IMG/VR virus record: IMGVR_UViG_3300030390_001589
Location: 2,742 to 43,491 of that record
Reading direction: 5' to 3' (one strand)
From: a virus
DNA length: 40,750 bases
The notes below the pieces were generated by a model that searched no databases, was not told where the DNA came from, and was given only the letters and a program-made list of their open reading frames with translations. Numbering within the stretch: position 1 is the stretch's first letter; each line of letters begins with the position of its first letter. Made by a program: the position numbers and the translations under genes. Of this stretch, positions 9,593 through 16,733 are shown one piece after another.

Positions 9593-10112
9593 AAAAGACA
9601 CAGCGTTTGTACAATACGTAGATAATTTTTTTAATATTGAAACTTTAGAGTCGCTTCAAGAAACTTTACTTAATTTAAAATATAAAGAGGCAGAAAACGA
9701 AGATGGGACATACGGGAAAAAACATGTTTTTCCTCTTCATCAGTTTCAAAATGATCCTTTATTAAAAAAAATTAAAGATTTCTTTTTTCCATATTCTCGT
9801 TTGGAACCTATTTCTATTAGTGCTCATTTAAGAAATAATAATAAAAAACCTTTAGTTCATTTAGATGCTAAACAGGATAATATAGCTAACTTTCTTTTAT
9901 TTGTTAAAGGAGAACCTTTACTTAATAATGGTACAGGATTTTTTATAGATGGTAAATTATCATCTCATGTAGGTTTTGTAGAAAACAGAGCTTTATTTTT
10001 TAATGGTAGTAAAATATGGCATAGTGATCTTCAATCATTTGGAGAAAGTTCTTCACGTTACACCCTTAATATTTTTTACAGAGAAAAAAAAGCAAAAGAT
10101 GCAGGATTTTAA
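9582..10112 (+). CDS. 2-oxoglutarate/Fe(II) oxygenase-like protein (176 aa)
   Basis: A clear HxD motif LVHLDAKQDN (H93, D95) is followed by GEPLLNNGTGFFIDG, then NGSKIWHSDL (H147, distal ligand) and SSRYTLNIFY (R159, 2OG Arg). Order and spacing fit a double-stranded beta-helix dioxygenase. The sequence differs strongly from the TIGR02466-like neighbours, so it is a different branch of the superfamily. The start overlaps the previous gene and the 3' end overlaps the glycosyltransferase-like gene by 14 bases. Substrate unknown. Confidence 0.82.
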   Translation: MIFKKDTAFVQYVDNFFNIETLESLQETLLNLKYKEAENEDGTYGKKHVFPLHQFQNDPLLKKIKDFFFPYSRLEPISISAHLRNNNKKPLVHLDAKQDNIANFLLFVKGEPLLNNGTGFFIDGKLSSHVGFVENRALFFNGSKIWHSDLQSFGESSSRYTLNIFYREKKAKDAGF

Positions 10113-10896
10113 AAAACATATTTTTGTAGGAACACCGTGTTATGGTGGAATGATTTCTGTAAATTATTTTGAAAGTTGTTTACGTCTAATGTCTGAATGT
10201 GCAACTAATAATATAGGATTACAATTTGGAACAATTGGAAATGAATCATTAGTAACAAGAGCTCGTAATACTTTAGTGCAATTATTTATGGATGATAAAC
10301 AGTACACACATTTATTGTTTATAGACGCTGATATAGGTTTTAACGAGAAATCTGTTAAACGTATGTTAGACTTAGACCAGGAAGTAGTAACAGGTGTGTA
10401 TCCGAGAAAAACTATTGATTGGACAAAAGTTATAAGAAAAGTCAAAGAAAAACCAAATATAAAAGAAAACGAACTTTTAGCATCTTCTTTACAATATAAT
10501 CTTAATGTAAAAAATCCTCATCACGTGGAAGTAAAAAATGGATTTATTGAAGTATTGGATGGAGCTACGGGATTCATGTTAATTAAAAGATCTGTTTTTG
10601 AAAAAATGGCTAAAGCTTATCCCAAATTAAAATTTAAATCAGATCAACATTTAAATGAACCTCACGATAAAACTTTTGACTATCACGATAATTCTGATTG
10701 GAATTATACGTTTTTTGATACAATGATAGAGCCTAAAACTAAAAGATACTTGTCAGAAGACTATGCTTTCTGTAGACTGTGGCAGAAAATTGGTGGAACC
10801 GTATATGCTGACATTGTTAGTGGGCTGACGCACTATGGGACTTATGCCTTTAAAGGCAACGTAGGTACTCAATTCTTGCCACCAGAGAAGAAATAA
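10099..10896 (+). CDS. Glycosyltransferase-like protein, GT-A type (265 aa)
   Basis: N-terminal KHIFVGTPCYGGMIS then NNIGLQFGTIGNESLVTRARN and HLLFIDADIGF, where DAD (residues 76-78) is the metal/nucleotide-sugar motif of GT-A glycosyltransferases. VTGVYPRKTI follows. A C-terminal DGATGFMLIKR, RYLSEDYAFCRLWQ and GLTHYGTYAF complete a pattern I recognise from glycosyltransferase-like proteins of marine myoviruses and podoviruses. I chose ATG 10099 because the family begins here; the in-frame ATG at 10003 would add 32 unrelated residues read through the upstream gene. It could glycosylate a virion or host surface component, or modified DNA. No target is visible. Confidence 0.78.
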   Translation: MQDFKKHIFVGTPCYGGMISVNYFESCLRLMSECATNNIGLQFGTIGNESLVTRARNTLVQLFMDDKQYTHLLFIDADIGFNEKSVKRMLDLDQEVVTGVYPRKTIDWTKVIRKVKEKPNIKENELLASSLQYNLNVKNPHHVEVKNGFIEVLDGATGFMLIKRSVFEKMAKAYPKLKFKSDQHLNEPHDKTFDYHDNSDWNYTFFDTMIEPKTKRYLSEDYAFCRLWQKIGGTVYADIVSGLTHYGTYAFKGNVGTQFLPPEKK

Positions 10897-10912
10897 TTTA
10901 GTATGTGGCCTT

Positions 10913-12793
10913 ATGCAATTAACCGATTTAAAATTTCAACCAGGTGTAGATAAACAAGATTCTCCTTACGCTGCAGGGGATGAAAGAAAATACGTTGATT
11001 CACAATTAGTACGTTTTCATTACGGAAAACCAGAACGTTGGAAAGGGTGGAGTTATCTTCCTAATCCTAATGAAACCGTTATTGGTGTAGTCCGTGATAC
11101 ACATTCATGGGTTACATTAGATGGTAATAGATATCTTGCTATAGGTACTGATAGAAAATTATATATACTTGAGGGTAGTGCTCTTTATGACATTACACCT
11201 ATTCGTGAAACTGCTTCTCTAACTAATCCTTTTACAACTGTAAGTGGCAGTCCTATTGTAACCGTAGCCGATGCTACTCATGGAGCTGCTGTGGGAGACT
11301 TTGTTACTTTTGATGATGGTAGTGCTAATAATGTATTAGACGGAATAGAATTTAATAATGAATTTGAAATTACAGAAGTAGTAGATGCTGGTAATTATAA
11401 GATTACTTATTCTTCAAATGCTACAGGAGCAACAGCAGGTGGAGGAGGATCAGTTACAGCAACTTACCAAATTAATGTAGGACCAGCTACATCTACATAC
11501 GGATACGGTTGGGGTATTTTAACTTGGGGATTAAGTACATGGGGAACAGCTCGTTCTTCTTCAGATGTAACAATTAATGCTCGTAATTGGTCATTGGATA
11601 ATTTTGGAGAAGATCTTGTTGCTACTGTTTTAGATGGTGGAACTTTTCAATGGGATAAAACTAACGGAGTAAGTACAAGGGCCGTGAGCCTCGGTGTAAC
11701 AGCACCTGTTGCTTCTCGTTTTTCTTTAGTCTCTGCTGACACTCGACATTTATTTTTATTTGGAACATGTACTACGGTTACAGATGCAACTACGCAAGAT
11801 GATTTATTTTTTAGATTTGCTGATCGTGAAAGTTTAACAGTGTTTGCACCTACAGCAGAAAATGAAGCAGGTTCGCTTCGTATTGCTGATGGTTCACGTA
11901 TTATAGGTGCTGTTAAATCAACTGGTCAAATATTAGTTTGGACTGATCAATCACTACACGGTGTTCAATTTGTTGGAACACCATTTACATTTGGTCAACG
12001 ACAACTTGGGGCTAACTGTGGATTGATAGCGCAACATGCAGCTATTGATGTAAATGGTCAAGCATTTTGGATGGGTGATGATGCATTTTATATGTATGAT
12101 GGGGTTGTTAAAAAAATGCCATGTTCTGTTCAAGATTATGTTTATGACGATTTAAGTTATACTAATAAAAATGATATAGCTTGTGGAGTTAATCCTGAAT
12201 TTAATGAAATACTTTGGTACTATCCTTCTTCAGATGCTACACAAATAGATAGAGTAGTTGTTTACAATTATTTAGAAGGTACTTGGTATACTTCAACATT
12301 AGGACGTACAAGTTACCTTGGAAACTATACTTTTGAAAATCCTATTTCTTCTGAATTTAATGCTTCTTTAGTAGCAAATGCTACAACAAGTACAGGGGTG
12401 AGCGATACACCGTTCGGTGTAACAGCAGGAGCTTCTTATTTGTATAATCAAGAGGTAGGTAACAACCAAGCCGATGGCTCTGCTATTAGTGCTTCTCTTA
12501 CTACAGGATCAATTGAAATTGGGGATGGAGATCAATTTATGTCTGTTTCTAGATTTGTTCCAGACTTTACTTCTTTAGCTAATAATCTAACTGTTACCTT
12601 AACTTTAGAAGACTACCCTCAATCCACAGCTAGTCAAATAACTACAGGAACTGTAACTAGCACAACAGATAAAATTAATATAAGAGGAAGAGGAAGATCA
12701 GTAAAATTAAATTTTGCAACTAATACAGTGGATGACACTAATTGGAGACTCGGATCAATGAAACTACAACTTAGACCAGACGGGAGAAGATAA
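10913..12793 (+). CDS. Tail nozzle / P22 gp10-like tail protein (626 aa)
   Basis: Begins with LTDLKFQPGVDKQDSPYA and LVRFHYGKPERWKGW, the characteristic N-terminus of a large podovirus tail protein. A YGYGWGILTWGLSTWG Trp/Gly block lies near residues 195-212, and repeated beta-propeller-like strands follow (for example GQAFWMGDDAFYMYDG, near residue 395). The protein is Thr/Ser/Gly rich and strand-rich with no coiled coil. I infer the P22 gp10 type DNA-stabilisation or nozzle role that closes the tail below the adaptors. It is on the plus strand among oxygenase genes while its likely partners, the adaptors, are on the minus strand. No good ribosome site is seen before ATG 10913, yet the start matches the family. 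Confidence 0.78.
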   Translation: MQLTDLKFQPGVDKQDSPYAAGDERKYVDSQLVRFHYGKPERWKGWSYLPNPNETVIGVVRDTHSWVTLDGNRYLAIGTDRKLYILEGSALYDITPIRETASLTNPFTTVSGSPIVTVADATHGAAVGDFVTFDDGSANNVLDGIEFNNEFEITEVVDAGNYKITYSSNATGATAGGGGSVTATYQINVGPATSTYGYGWGILTWGLSTWGTARSSSDVTINARNWSLDNFGEDLVATVLDGGTFQWDKTNGVSTRAVSLGVTAPVASRFSLVSADTRHLFLFGTCTTVTDATTQDDLFFRFADRESLTVFAPTAENEAGSLRIADGSRIIGAVKSTGQILVWTDQSLHGVQFVGTPFTFGQRQLGANCGLIAQHAAIDVNGQAFWMGDDAFYMYDGVVKKMPCSVQDYVYDDLSYTNKNDIACGVNPEFNEILWYYPSSDATQIDRVVVYNYLEGTWYTSTLGRTSYLGNYTFENPISSEFNASLVANATTSTGVSDTPFGVTAGASYLYNQEVGNNQADGSAISASLTTGSIEIGDGDQFMSVSRFVPDFTSLANNLTVTLTLEDYPQSTASQITTGTVTSTTDKINIRGRGRSVKLNFATNTVDDTNWRLGSMKLQLRPDGRR

Positions 12794-13077
12794 TGAAAAA
12801 AGAACATAAAAGTCCTACGGGTGGATTAACACAAGCAGGGAGAGATCATTTTAAAAAAACTGAAGGCGCTAATTTAAAAGTTCCTTTGGCAAAAGGTAAA
12901 AATCCTAGAAGAATTTCTTTTGCGGCAAGGTTTGCAGGAATGCCAGGCCCGATGAAAAAACCTAACGGAGAACCCACAAGAAAAGCATTAGCTTTAAAAA
13001 AATGGGGATTTGGTTCTGTAGCAGCAGCTAAAACTTTTGCTCAAAACAATAAAAAAAGTAGCATCAAAAAAGTATAA
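12793..13077 (+). CDS. Small basic marine-phage protein, SPTGGLTQAGR type (94 aa)
   Basis: A Lys/Arg-rich protein with KSPTGGLTQAGRDHFKKTEG near the start, then KNPRRISFAARFAGMPGPM and a basic tail. I recognise this as the small family annotated DUF6321 in marine phages, function unknown; the high positive charge suggests DNA or virion contact. The start shares TAATG with the nozzle gene and the stop shares TAATG with the next mini-gene, so it is tightly coupled to the tail block. Confidence 0.82.
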   Translation: MKKEHKSPTGGLTQAGRDHFKKTEGANLKVPLAKGKNPRRISFAARFAGMPGPMKKPNGEPTRKALALKKWGFGSVAAAKTFAQNNKKSSIKKV

Positions 13078-13196
13078 TGAAAAAAAATAAAATAAAAACA
13101 GTTAAAAAAGTAATTAAAGGTTTAAAAAAAGCATCCAACACACATGCTAAACAAGCAAAAACTTTACAAAAAGTTATAAATAGAAGGGGGAAATAA
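13077..13196 (+). CDS. Basic mini-protein (39 aa)
   Basis: A 39-residue Lys-rich peptide (MKKNKIKTVKKVIKGLKKA then SNTHAKQAKTLQKVI). ATG shares one base with the stop of the upstream gene and its TAA shares one base with the next ATG. The KASxxHxxQAKTL pattern resembles mini-proteins I know from marine phages. The length is below usual gene-calling limits, but coupling on both sides makes it credible. It is a basic amphipathic helix. Function unknown. Confidence 0.7.
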   Translation: MKKNKIKTVKKVIKGLKKASNTHAKQAKTLQKVINRRGK

Positions 13197-13363
13197 TGGC
13201 TAAAATAACAATAACACGATTACCAAACGCAACGCCAGAATATAAACCAAGTCAATTTAATCAAATGATACGATTACTTGAACAACTTATTTTAAATTTA
13301 AATACATCATATTCTCAAGACATAGAAAATAAATCTAGTGGAAGGAGTTGGTACTTTGGCTGA
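13196..13363 (+). CDS. Small conserved tail-region protein (55 aa)
   Basis: Fifty-five residues beginning MAKITITRLPNATPEYKPSQ, then FNQMIRLLEQLILNLN and a Ser/Arg C-terminus ending SWYFG. I recognise the pattern (short strand, then one helix, then RSWYF) from small conserved genes beside tail genes of marine phages. The start is a TAATG overlap with the 39-residue gene; the last eight bases overlap the TTG-started gene after it. Function unknown, structural assembly likely by position. Confidence 0.72.
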   Translation: MAKITITRLPNATPEYKPSQFNQMIRLLEQLILNLNTSYSQDIENKSSGRSWYFG

Positions 13364-13733
13364 TACATTTAAAAATGCAGGGAAAGATATTACAACAACA
13401 GATTTAACAACCCTCTATACTGTTCCTACAGCATCACCAGGCGTCACAGGAACATCACCTGTTTTTCCAACAACTGCTGTTGTAAAATCTATTTTAGTTT
13501 GTAATGACCATGCAACTGCTACTACTCTTGTGGATGTAGTTTTTACTGATACCAGTGCCTCTGCTACAATTGCTTTATTTGAACAAAAAAGTGTAACGGC
13601 AAAAACTACTGATGAATTATTAGAGCAACCTTTAGTATTAGAAGAAGGGGACATATTAAAAGTACAAGCTAATGCGGCTAATCAAGTACATGTAACTGCT
13701 AGTATATTAGAAATAACAAAAGGAGATTTGTAA
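13356..13733 (+). CDS. Beta-rich virion protein with TTG start (125 aa)
   Basis: The protein begins ADTFKNAGKDITTTDLTTLYTVP and continues as alternating strands with Thr/Val/Ala, a pattern seen in small decoration or tail proteins of marine phages. I choose TTG at 13356: GGAAGGAG ends eight bases upstream, and family members start here. A GTG at 13338 is also in frame but would put the ribosome site inside the gene. Its stop TAA (13731-13733) overlaps the candidate ATC start of the next oxygenase. Confidence 0.75.
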   Translation: MADTFKNAGKDITTTDLTTLYTVPTASPGVTGTSPVFPTTAVVKSILVCNDHATATTLVDVVFTDTSASATIALFEQKSVTAKTTDELLEQPLVLEEGDILKVQANAANQVHVTASILEITKGDL

Positions 13734-14326
13734 TCGACCTTCATTCTTTATTTATTACTCCTATTTTTTCATTAAATTTAGCAGGGTATGAAGATTTAAT
13801 AAAAGATATTAAAGATCTTCAAGACAAAGAACCTCAGACTATAGAAGGAAAAAGCACTAAAGGAGGATGGCACAGCCATGATTTTCTTCACGAAAATGAA
13901 AAGTTTGGTAAATTAAAATCTGAGATTGTTAATCTATCTCAAGAAGCTATGACACATTTAGATATAATTAAAGAAATGATTCCTGAAGTAACAGGGATGT
14001 GGGCCGTGGTTAATGGACCAGGAAGCAGTAATCGTTTACATAATCACCCTTTTAATTACCTCTCAGGCGTCTTTTATTTACAAGTGCCTAAAGATAGTGG
14101 TTCCCTTATATTTCATGATCCTAGACCTCAATCTGAAGTATTATCACCTCCTAAAAAACCACAGGAGAGTATACATACAGCGCACCGAGTAACATGGACA
14201 CCCAAACAAAATGATATATTATTTTTTCCTTCTTGGCTTCAACATGAAGTAAAGGAAAATAATTCACAAGAAGAAAGAATTGTGATAAGTTTTAATATTG
14301 AATTAAAAAGGAGAAACAATGACTAA
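13733..14326 (+). CDS. 2-oxoglutarate/Fe(II) oxygenase, TIGR02466-like, apparent ATC start (197 aa)
   Basis: The family needs the N-terminal block KGGWHSHDF (residues 43-51), which is encoded in frame well upstream of the first ATG at 13949. Reading back, the frame is open to ATC at 13733-13735, which overlaps the preceding TAA exactly as the usual TAATG does and lies seven bases after AGGAG. Core signatures are NRLHNHPFNYLSGVFYL (H103, H105), FFPSWLQHEV (H171) and EERIVISFN (R182). Either ATC initiates, the ATG has mutated, or the base is an assembly error. An ATG-13949 product of 125 residues would keep the metal ligands but lose the first third of the protein. Confidence 0.75.
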   Translation: MDLHSLFITPIFSLNLAGYEDLIKDIKDLQDKEPQTIEGKSTKGGWHSHDFLHENEKFGKLKSEIVNLSQEAMTHLDIIKEMIPEVTGMWAVVNGPGSSNRLHNHPFNYLSGVFYLQVPKDSGSLIFHDPRPQSEVLSPPKKPQESIHTAHRVTWTPKQNDILFFPSWLQHEVKENNSQEERIVISFNIELKRRNND

Positions 14327-14573
14327 AATTGTAGAAGAAGCAAAAGTTTTAGGGGAAATTGATGCAGGCGATGGTCGTATGGTTCCTCATATTAGATGTA
14401 AATCTGAGACAACGATTATTAATACAGAAACAAACCAAGAATATAATTCTGAAAATGATGCAACAAACGATGTAGCTAATCCCAATACAGCAACTAAAGA
14501 AGAACATATTAGACGAGATGTAAAAATATTTGCTCCGTCTCTAGCTGATATGGTAGGAGCTAACGACGACTAA
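14319..14573 (+). CDS. Small acidic protein of unknown function (84 aa)
   Basis: Eighty-four residues, acidic and Asn/Thr rich, with a C-terminal RRDVKIFAPSLADM motif that I have seen at the end of small conserved marine-phage proteins. A good ribosome site (AAAGGAGA) precedes the ATG, which overlaps the oxygenase stop by eight bases. The stop overlaps the tail of the opposite-strand gene by four bases, so this is the last gene of the first plus-strand block. No function can be assigned. Confidence 0.68.
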   Translation: MTKIVEEAKVLGEIDAGDGRMVPHIRCKSETTIINTETNQEYNSENDATNDVANPNTATKEEHIRRDVKIFAPSLADMVGANDD

Positions 14574-14785
14574 GCACTACAAGCTTCACATTCAACGTCA
14601 GCTTCGTTTCCATTTAACATTACTTTTTCATTAGAAGTATCATGACAACCACATCCTTTTAAGTGTTCTGATAATGTTTTTTTTAGTCTTTCATTATCTC
14701 GCTCTGAGGCTAATAAACGTTCGTGGTAGCGGCTCACCTTGTCAGCGAGGACAGCTATAGCTTTCAATACTTCTTGATTTTCCAT
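14570..14785 (-). CDS. Small coiled-coil protein with C-terminal cysteine cluster (71 aa)
   Basis: Residues 1-42 form a charged helix with heptad-like Leu (ALADKVSRYHERLLASERD and on). The C-terminus has CGCH (C45, C47, H48) and CEAC (C66, C69), which could bind one zinc. It sits alone on the minus strand inside the plus-strand cluster, convergent with and overlapping the preceding gene by four bases and divergent from the next oxygenase. The ribosome site AGGAG lies six bases before its ATG. A separate promoter is required. Function unknown; a small metal-binding regulator is one possibility. Confidence 0.7.
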   Translation of the reverse strand: MENQEVLKAIAVLADKVSRYHERLLASERDNERLKKTLSEHLKGCGCHDTSNEKVMLNGNEADVECEACSA

Positions 14786-14891
14786 AATATCTCCTGTGAT
14801 TTAAATTTTTGGGTGAGATCTAATTTAACCATATTTCAATTGAAAGCAACAGAACTTTTTAAAATTGTTTTATTGACAAGAAATATATGAT
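14786..14891. promoter_or_regulatory. Divergent gap with 12-base palindrome and weak promoter
   Basis: Gap between the minus-strand cysteine gene and the plus-strand oxygenase at 14892. A perfect palindrome TTTCAATTGAAA spans 14834-14845. It lies between minus-strand boxes TTGCTT (14849-14844) and TAAATT (14827-14822), spaced 16 bases, so a repressor bound there could block the promoter. No convincing plus-strand promoter is seen, although TTGACA occurs at 14873-14878. Confidence 0.3.
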
Positions 14892-15518
14892 ATGAAAGTA
14901 ACAGAATTAGAAAAAAGAATGAAACATAGAGTTATAGTTTATGACAAAATAGTAGGGATATATAAAATTCCTTTAAAACTCATTAGTGATTTAAATAAAA
15001 AATATGAAGCTGCAAGAAATCATTTAACCAGTTATGGTCCTCGTTTAGCAGGGCGATTAAATAGTGAACTAGATATTATTCCTATTATTCAAAAAACTAC
15101 AGCGTTTAAAAAAATAACTGATTGTGTTTCTCATTATATAGATCTAAATAAAAAATACGGCATATTAGTAAATCAACATTATAATTTAGATATTCAAAGT
15201 TGTTGGATTAATGATATGATTCAAAATGAATACAATCCACCACACACGCATCATAACAATACTGGATACTCCACTGTTTTATTTTTAAAAGTTCCTAAGT
15301 TTATTGATGATACAAAAGATCCTCATAAATTTAAAGATGGTCAGTTGTCTTTTGTAAACTGTTCTAGCAACGCTTGTTCATGGCATGAACCTAAAGTTGG
15401 TGATTTTTATATTTTTAAAGCAGATCACATGCATTCTGTAATGCCTTTTAAAACAAAAACTTTTAAAGAAATTAGACGTTCTATGTCTTTTAATTTTATA
15501 ATAAAAAATAAAACTTAA
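14892..15518 (+). CDS. 2-oxoglutarate/Fe(II) oxygenase-like protein (208 aa)
   Basis: A 208-residue protein with a helical N-terminal half and a beta-helix core: YNPPHTHHNNTGYSTVLFL (H118, H120), an intervening SFVNCSSNACSW segment, VGDFYIFKADHMHSV (H181, distal ligand) and KEIRRSMSFNF (R195/R196). This matches the layout of phage TIGR02466-type oxygenases, with a long N-terminal extension. One base separates it from the next gene. It opens the second plus-strand block after a divergent gap, so it may have its own promoter. Substrate unknown. Confidence 0.85.
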   Translation: MKVTELEKRMKHRVIVYDKIVGIYKIPLKLISDLNKKYEAARNHLTSYGPRLAGRLNSELDIIPIIQKTTAFKKITDCVSHYIDLNKKYGILVNQHYNLDIQSCWINDMIQNEYNPPHTHHNNTGYSTVLFLKVPKFIDDTKDPHKFKDGQLSFVNCSSNACSWHEPKVGDFYIFKADHMHSVMPFKTKTFKEIRRSMSFNFIIKNKT

Positions 15519-15519
15519 T

Positions 15520-16206
15520 ATGTTTGAAAAAAAAATAAGATTTACATGTATTGATCCTAATTTTGTAGATATTTGGCCTCATCCAAAACCAGCTACAAAG
15601 TTTATAACAGATGCTTATAAAAAATTAGAAAGATACTCTGGAGGTAATTTATTAAAAGGAACAGTTAAAACATGTATGCCTTTTTTAGATTCTATGACAG
15701 CAGGATATATTATTCCTTTTGATCAAGATTATTTAATTGATGCTGTTGAAAATGATTTTGTCGTTATTCCTTCTACTAAAAAAGAAGAAGATACAGGAGA
15801 ACATCCTAACACGCAATTACCAACAGAATGGCATAAAGGAGCAGGAGAAAAAGCAGGAAAATTTATTAATAAATGGTTAATAGAAACACCTCCTGGTTAT
15901 AGTTGTTTATTTATTCATCCTATGAATAGAGTAGAAGAACGTTATAAGATTATAGAAGGTATTGTTGATACCGACAGTTATATGAATACAATTCATTTTC
16001 CTTTTATTTTAAAAGAATGGAATAAACAAACTTTACTTAAAAAAGGAGATCCTATGGTTCAAGTTGTTCCTTTTAAAAGAGAATCTTGGAAAATGTGGTC
16101 TGGTTTTACTTTTGAAAAAGAACATAGTAAAACTTTAAACAGATTAAATAGTGAATGGTCTGATAGATATAAAAAATATTGGTGGAAAAAGAAAGGTTTT
16201 AAATGA
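15520..16206 (+). CDS. Conserved phage protein, DUF6065-like (228 aa)
   Basis: Visible blocks are CMPFLDSMTAGYIIPFDQDY (residues 52-71), KWLIETPPGYSCLFIHPMN, IVDTDSYMNTIHFPF and GDPMVQVVPFKRESWKMW. I recognise this set from a conserved marine-phage protein that resembles DUF6065, which has no known activity. It lacks the HxD...H...R set, so I do not count it as an oxygenase, although the many strand and Gly/Pro turns could also give a cupin-type barrel. It is embedded between oxygenases in one operon and overlaps the next start (ATGA). Confidence 0.75.
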   Translation: MFEKKIRFTCIDPNFVDIWPHPKPATKFITDAYKKLERYSGGNLLKGTVKTCMPFLDSMTAGYIIPFDQDYLIDAVENDFVVIPSTKKEEDTGEHPNTQLPTEWHKGAGEKAGKFINKWLIETPPGYSCLFIHPMNRVEERYKIIEGIVDTDSYMNTIHFPFILKEWNKQTLLKKGDPMVQVVPFKRESWKMWSGFTFEKEHSKTLNRLNSEWSDRYKKYWWKKKGFK

Positions 16207-16733
16207 TTAACTTAAAAGATTTTGTTCATAAATATGACAATATAATTGAAAAAGAAATATGTGAGGAAATTATAAATCAAAAAGATTTAAAATTTTATCC
16301 TGCCAAAACTGGTGGTGGTGTTCACAAAGCTAGAAATTGTTTAGTTAAACCTATAGAAAAAAATTTTGACAGTAAGATACATGAAATAATTTCAAAAATA
16401 ATTCAATTATATATGGACGATCATGAACATTTTGGTCCAGGAATGGGTTCTATTGAAGATACTGGTTATGAACATTTACTTTATTTAGGTTCAAACAAAG
16501 GTGAATACAAACAGCACACCGATCACATGGATATGTTTCCTAGAATATTAAGTGTATCTATTTTATTAAATGATAATTATGAAGGTGGTGATTTTTCTTT
16601 TTTTAACGGGCAACACATTATTAAAAAAAAACAAGGAAGTGCAATTGTTTTTCCTAGTAATTTTTGTTTTCCTCATGCTGTGCTACCTGTGACACAAGGA
16701 GACAGACATTCTATAATTACATGGATTCATTAA
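16203..16733 (+). CDS. 2-oxoglutarate/Fe(II) oxygenase, prolyl-hydroxylase-like (176 aa)
   Basis: Carries EYKQHTDHMD (H105, D107 as the HxD pair), a strand RILSVSILLNDNYEGGDFSFF typical of P4Hc-type dioxygenases, CFPHAVLPV (H158, distal ligand) and GDRHSIITWIH (R168, 2OG Arg). Length and order fit the prolyl 4-hydroxylase-like branch (2OG-FeII_Oxy_3), distinct from the TIGR02466-like neighbours. The start overlaps the previous stop by four bases and the stop shares TAATG with the next gene. Possible substrates include proteins or small molecules; none is shown. Confidence 0.88.
   Translation: MINLKDFVHKYDNIIEKEICEEIINQKDLKFYPAKTGGGVHKARNCLVKPIEKNFDSKIHEIISKIIQLYMDDHEHFGPGMGSIEDTGYEHLLYLGSNKGEYKQHTDHMDMFPRILSVSILLNDNYEGGDFSFFNGQHIIKKKQGSAIVFPSNFCFPHAVLPVTQGDRHSIITWIH

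Noticed and set aside
10003-10098. N-terminal extension of the glycosyltransferase-like protein
   Set aside because: It is read through the oxygenase coding sequence in another frame, and the family begins at MQDF (10099).
13949-14326. Oxygenase starting at ATG 13949
   Set aside because: It would drop the conserved WHSHDF block encoded in frame upstream and has no ribosome site; the TAATC junction after AGGAG explains the gene better.
14873-14878. TTGACA as plus-strand promoter of the 14892 gene
   Set aside because: A -10 box at 16-18 bases would fall inside the coding start, and no suitable hexamer is there.
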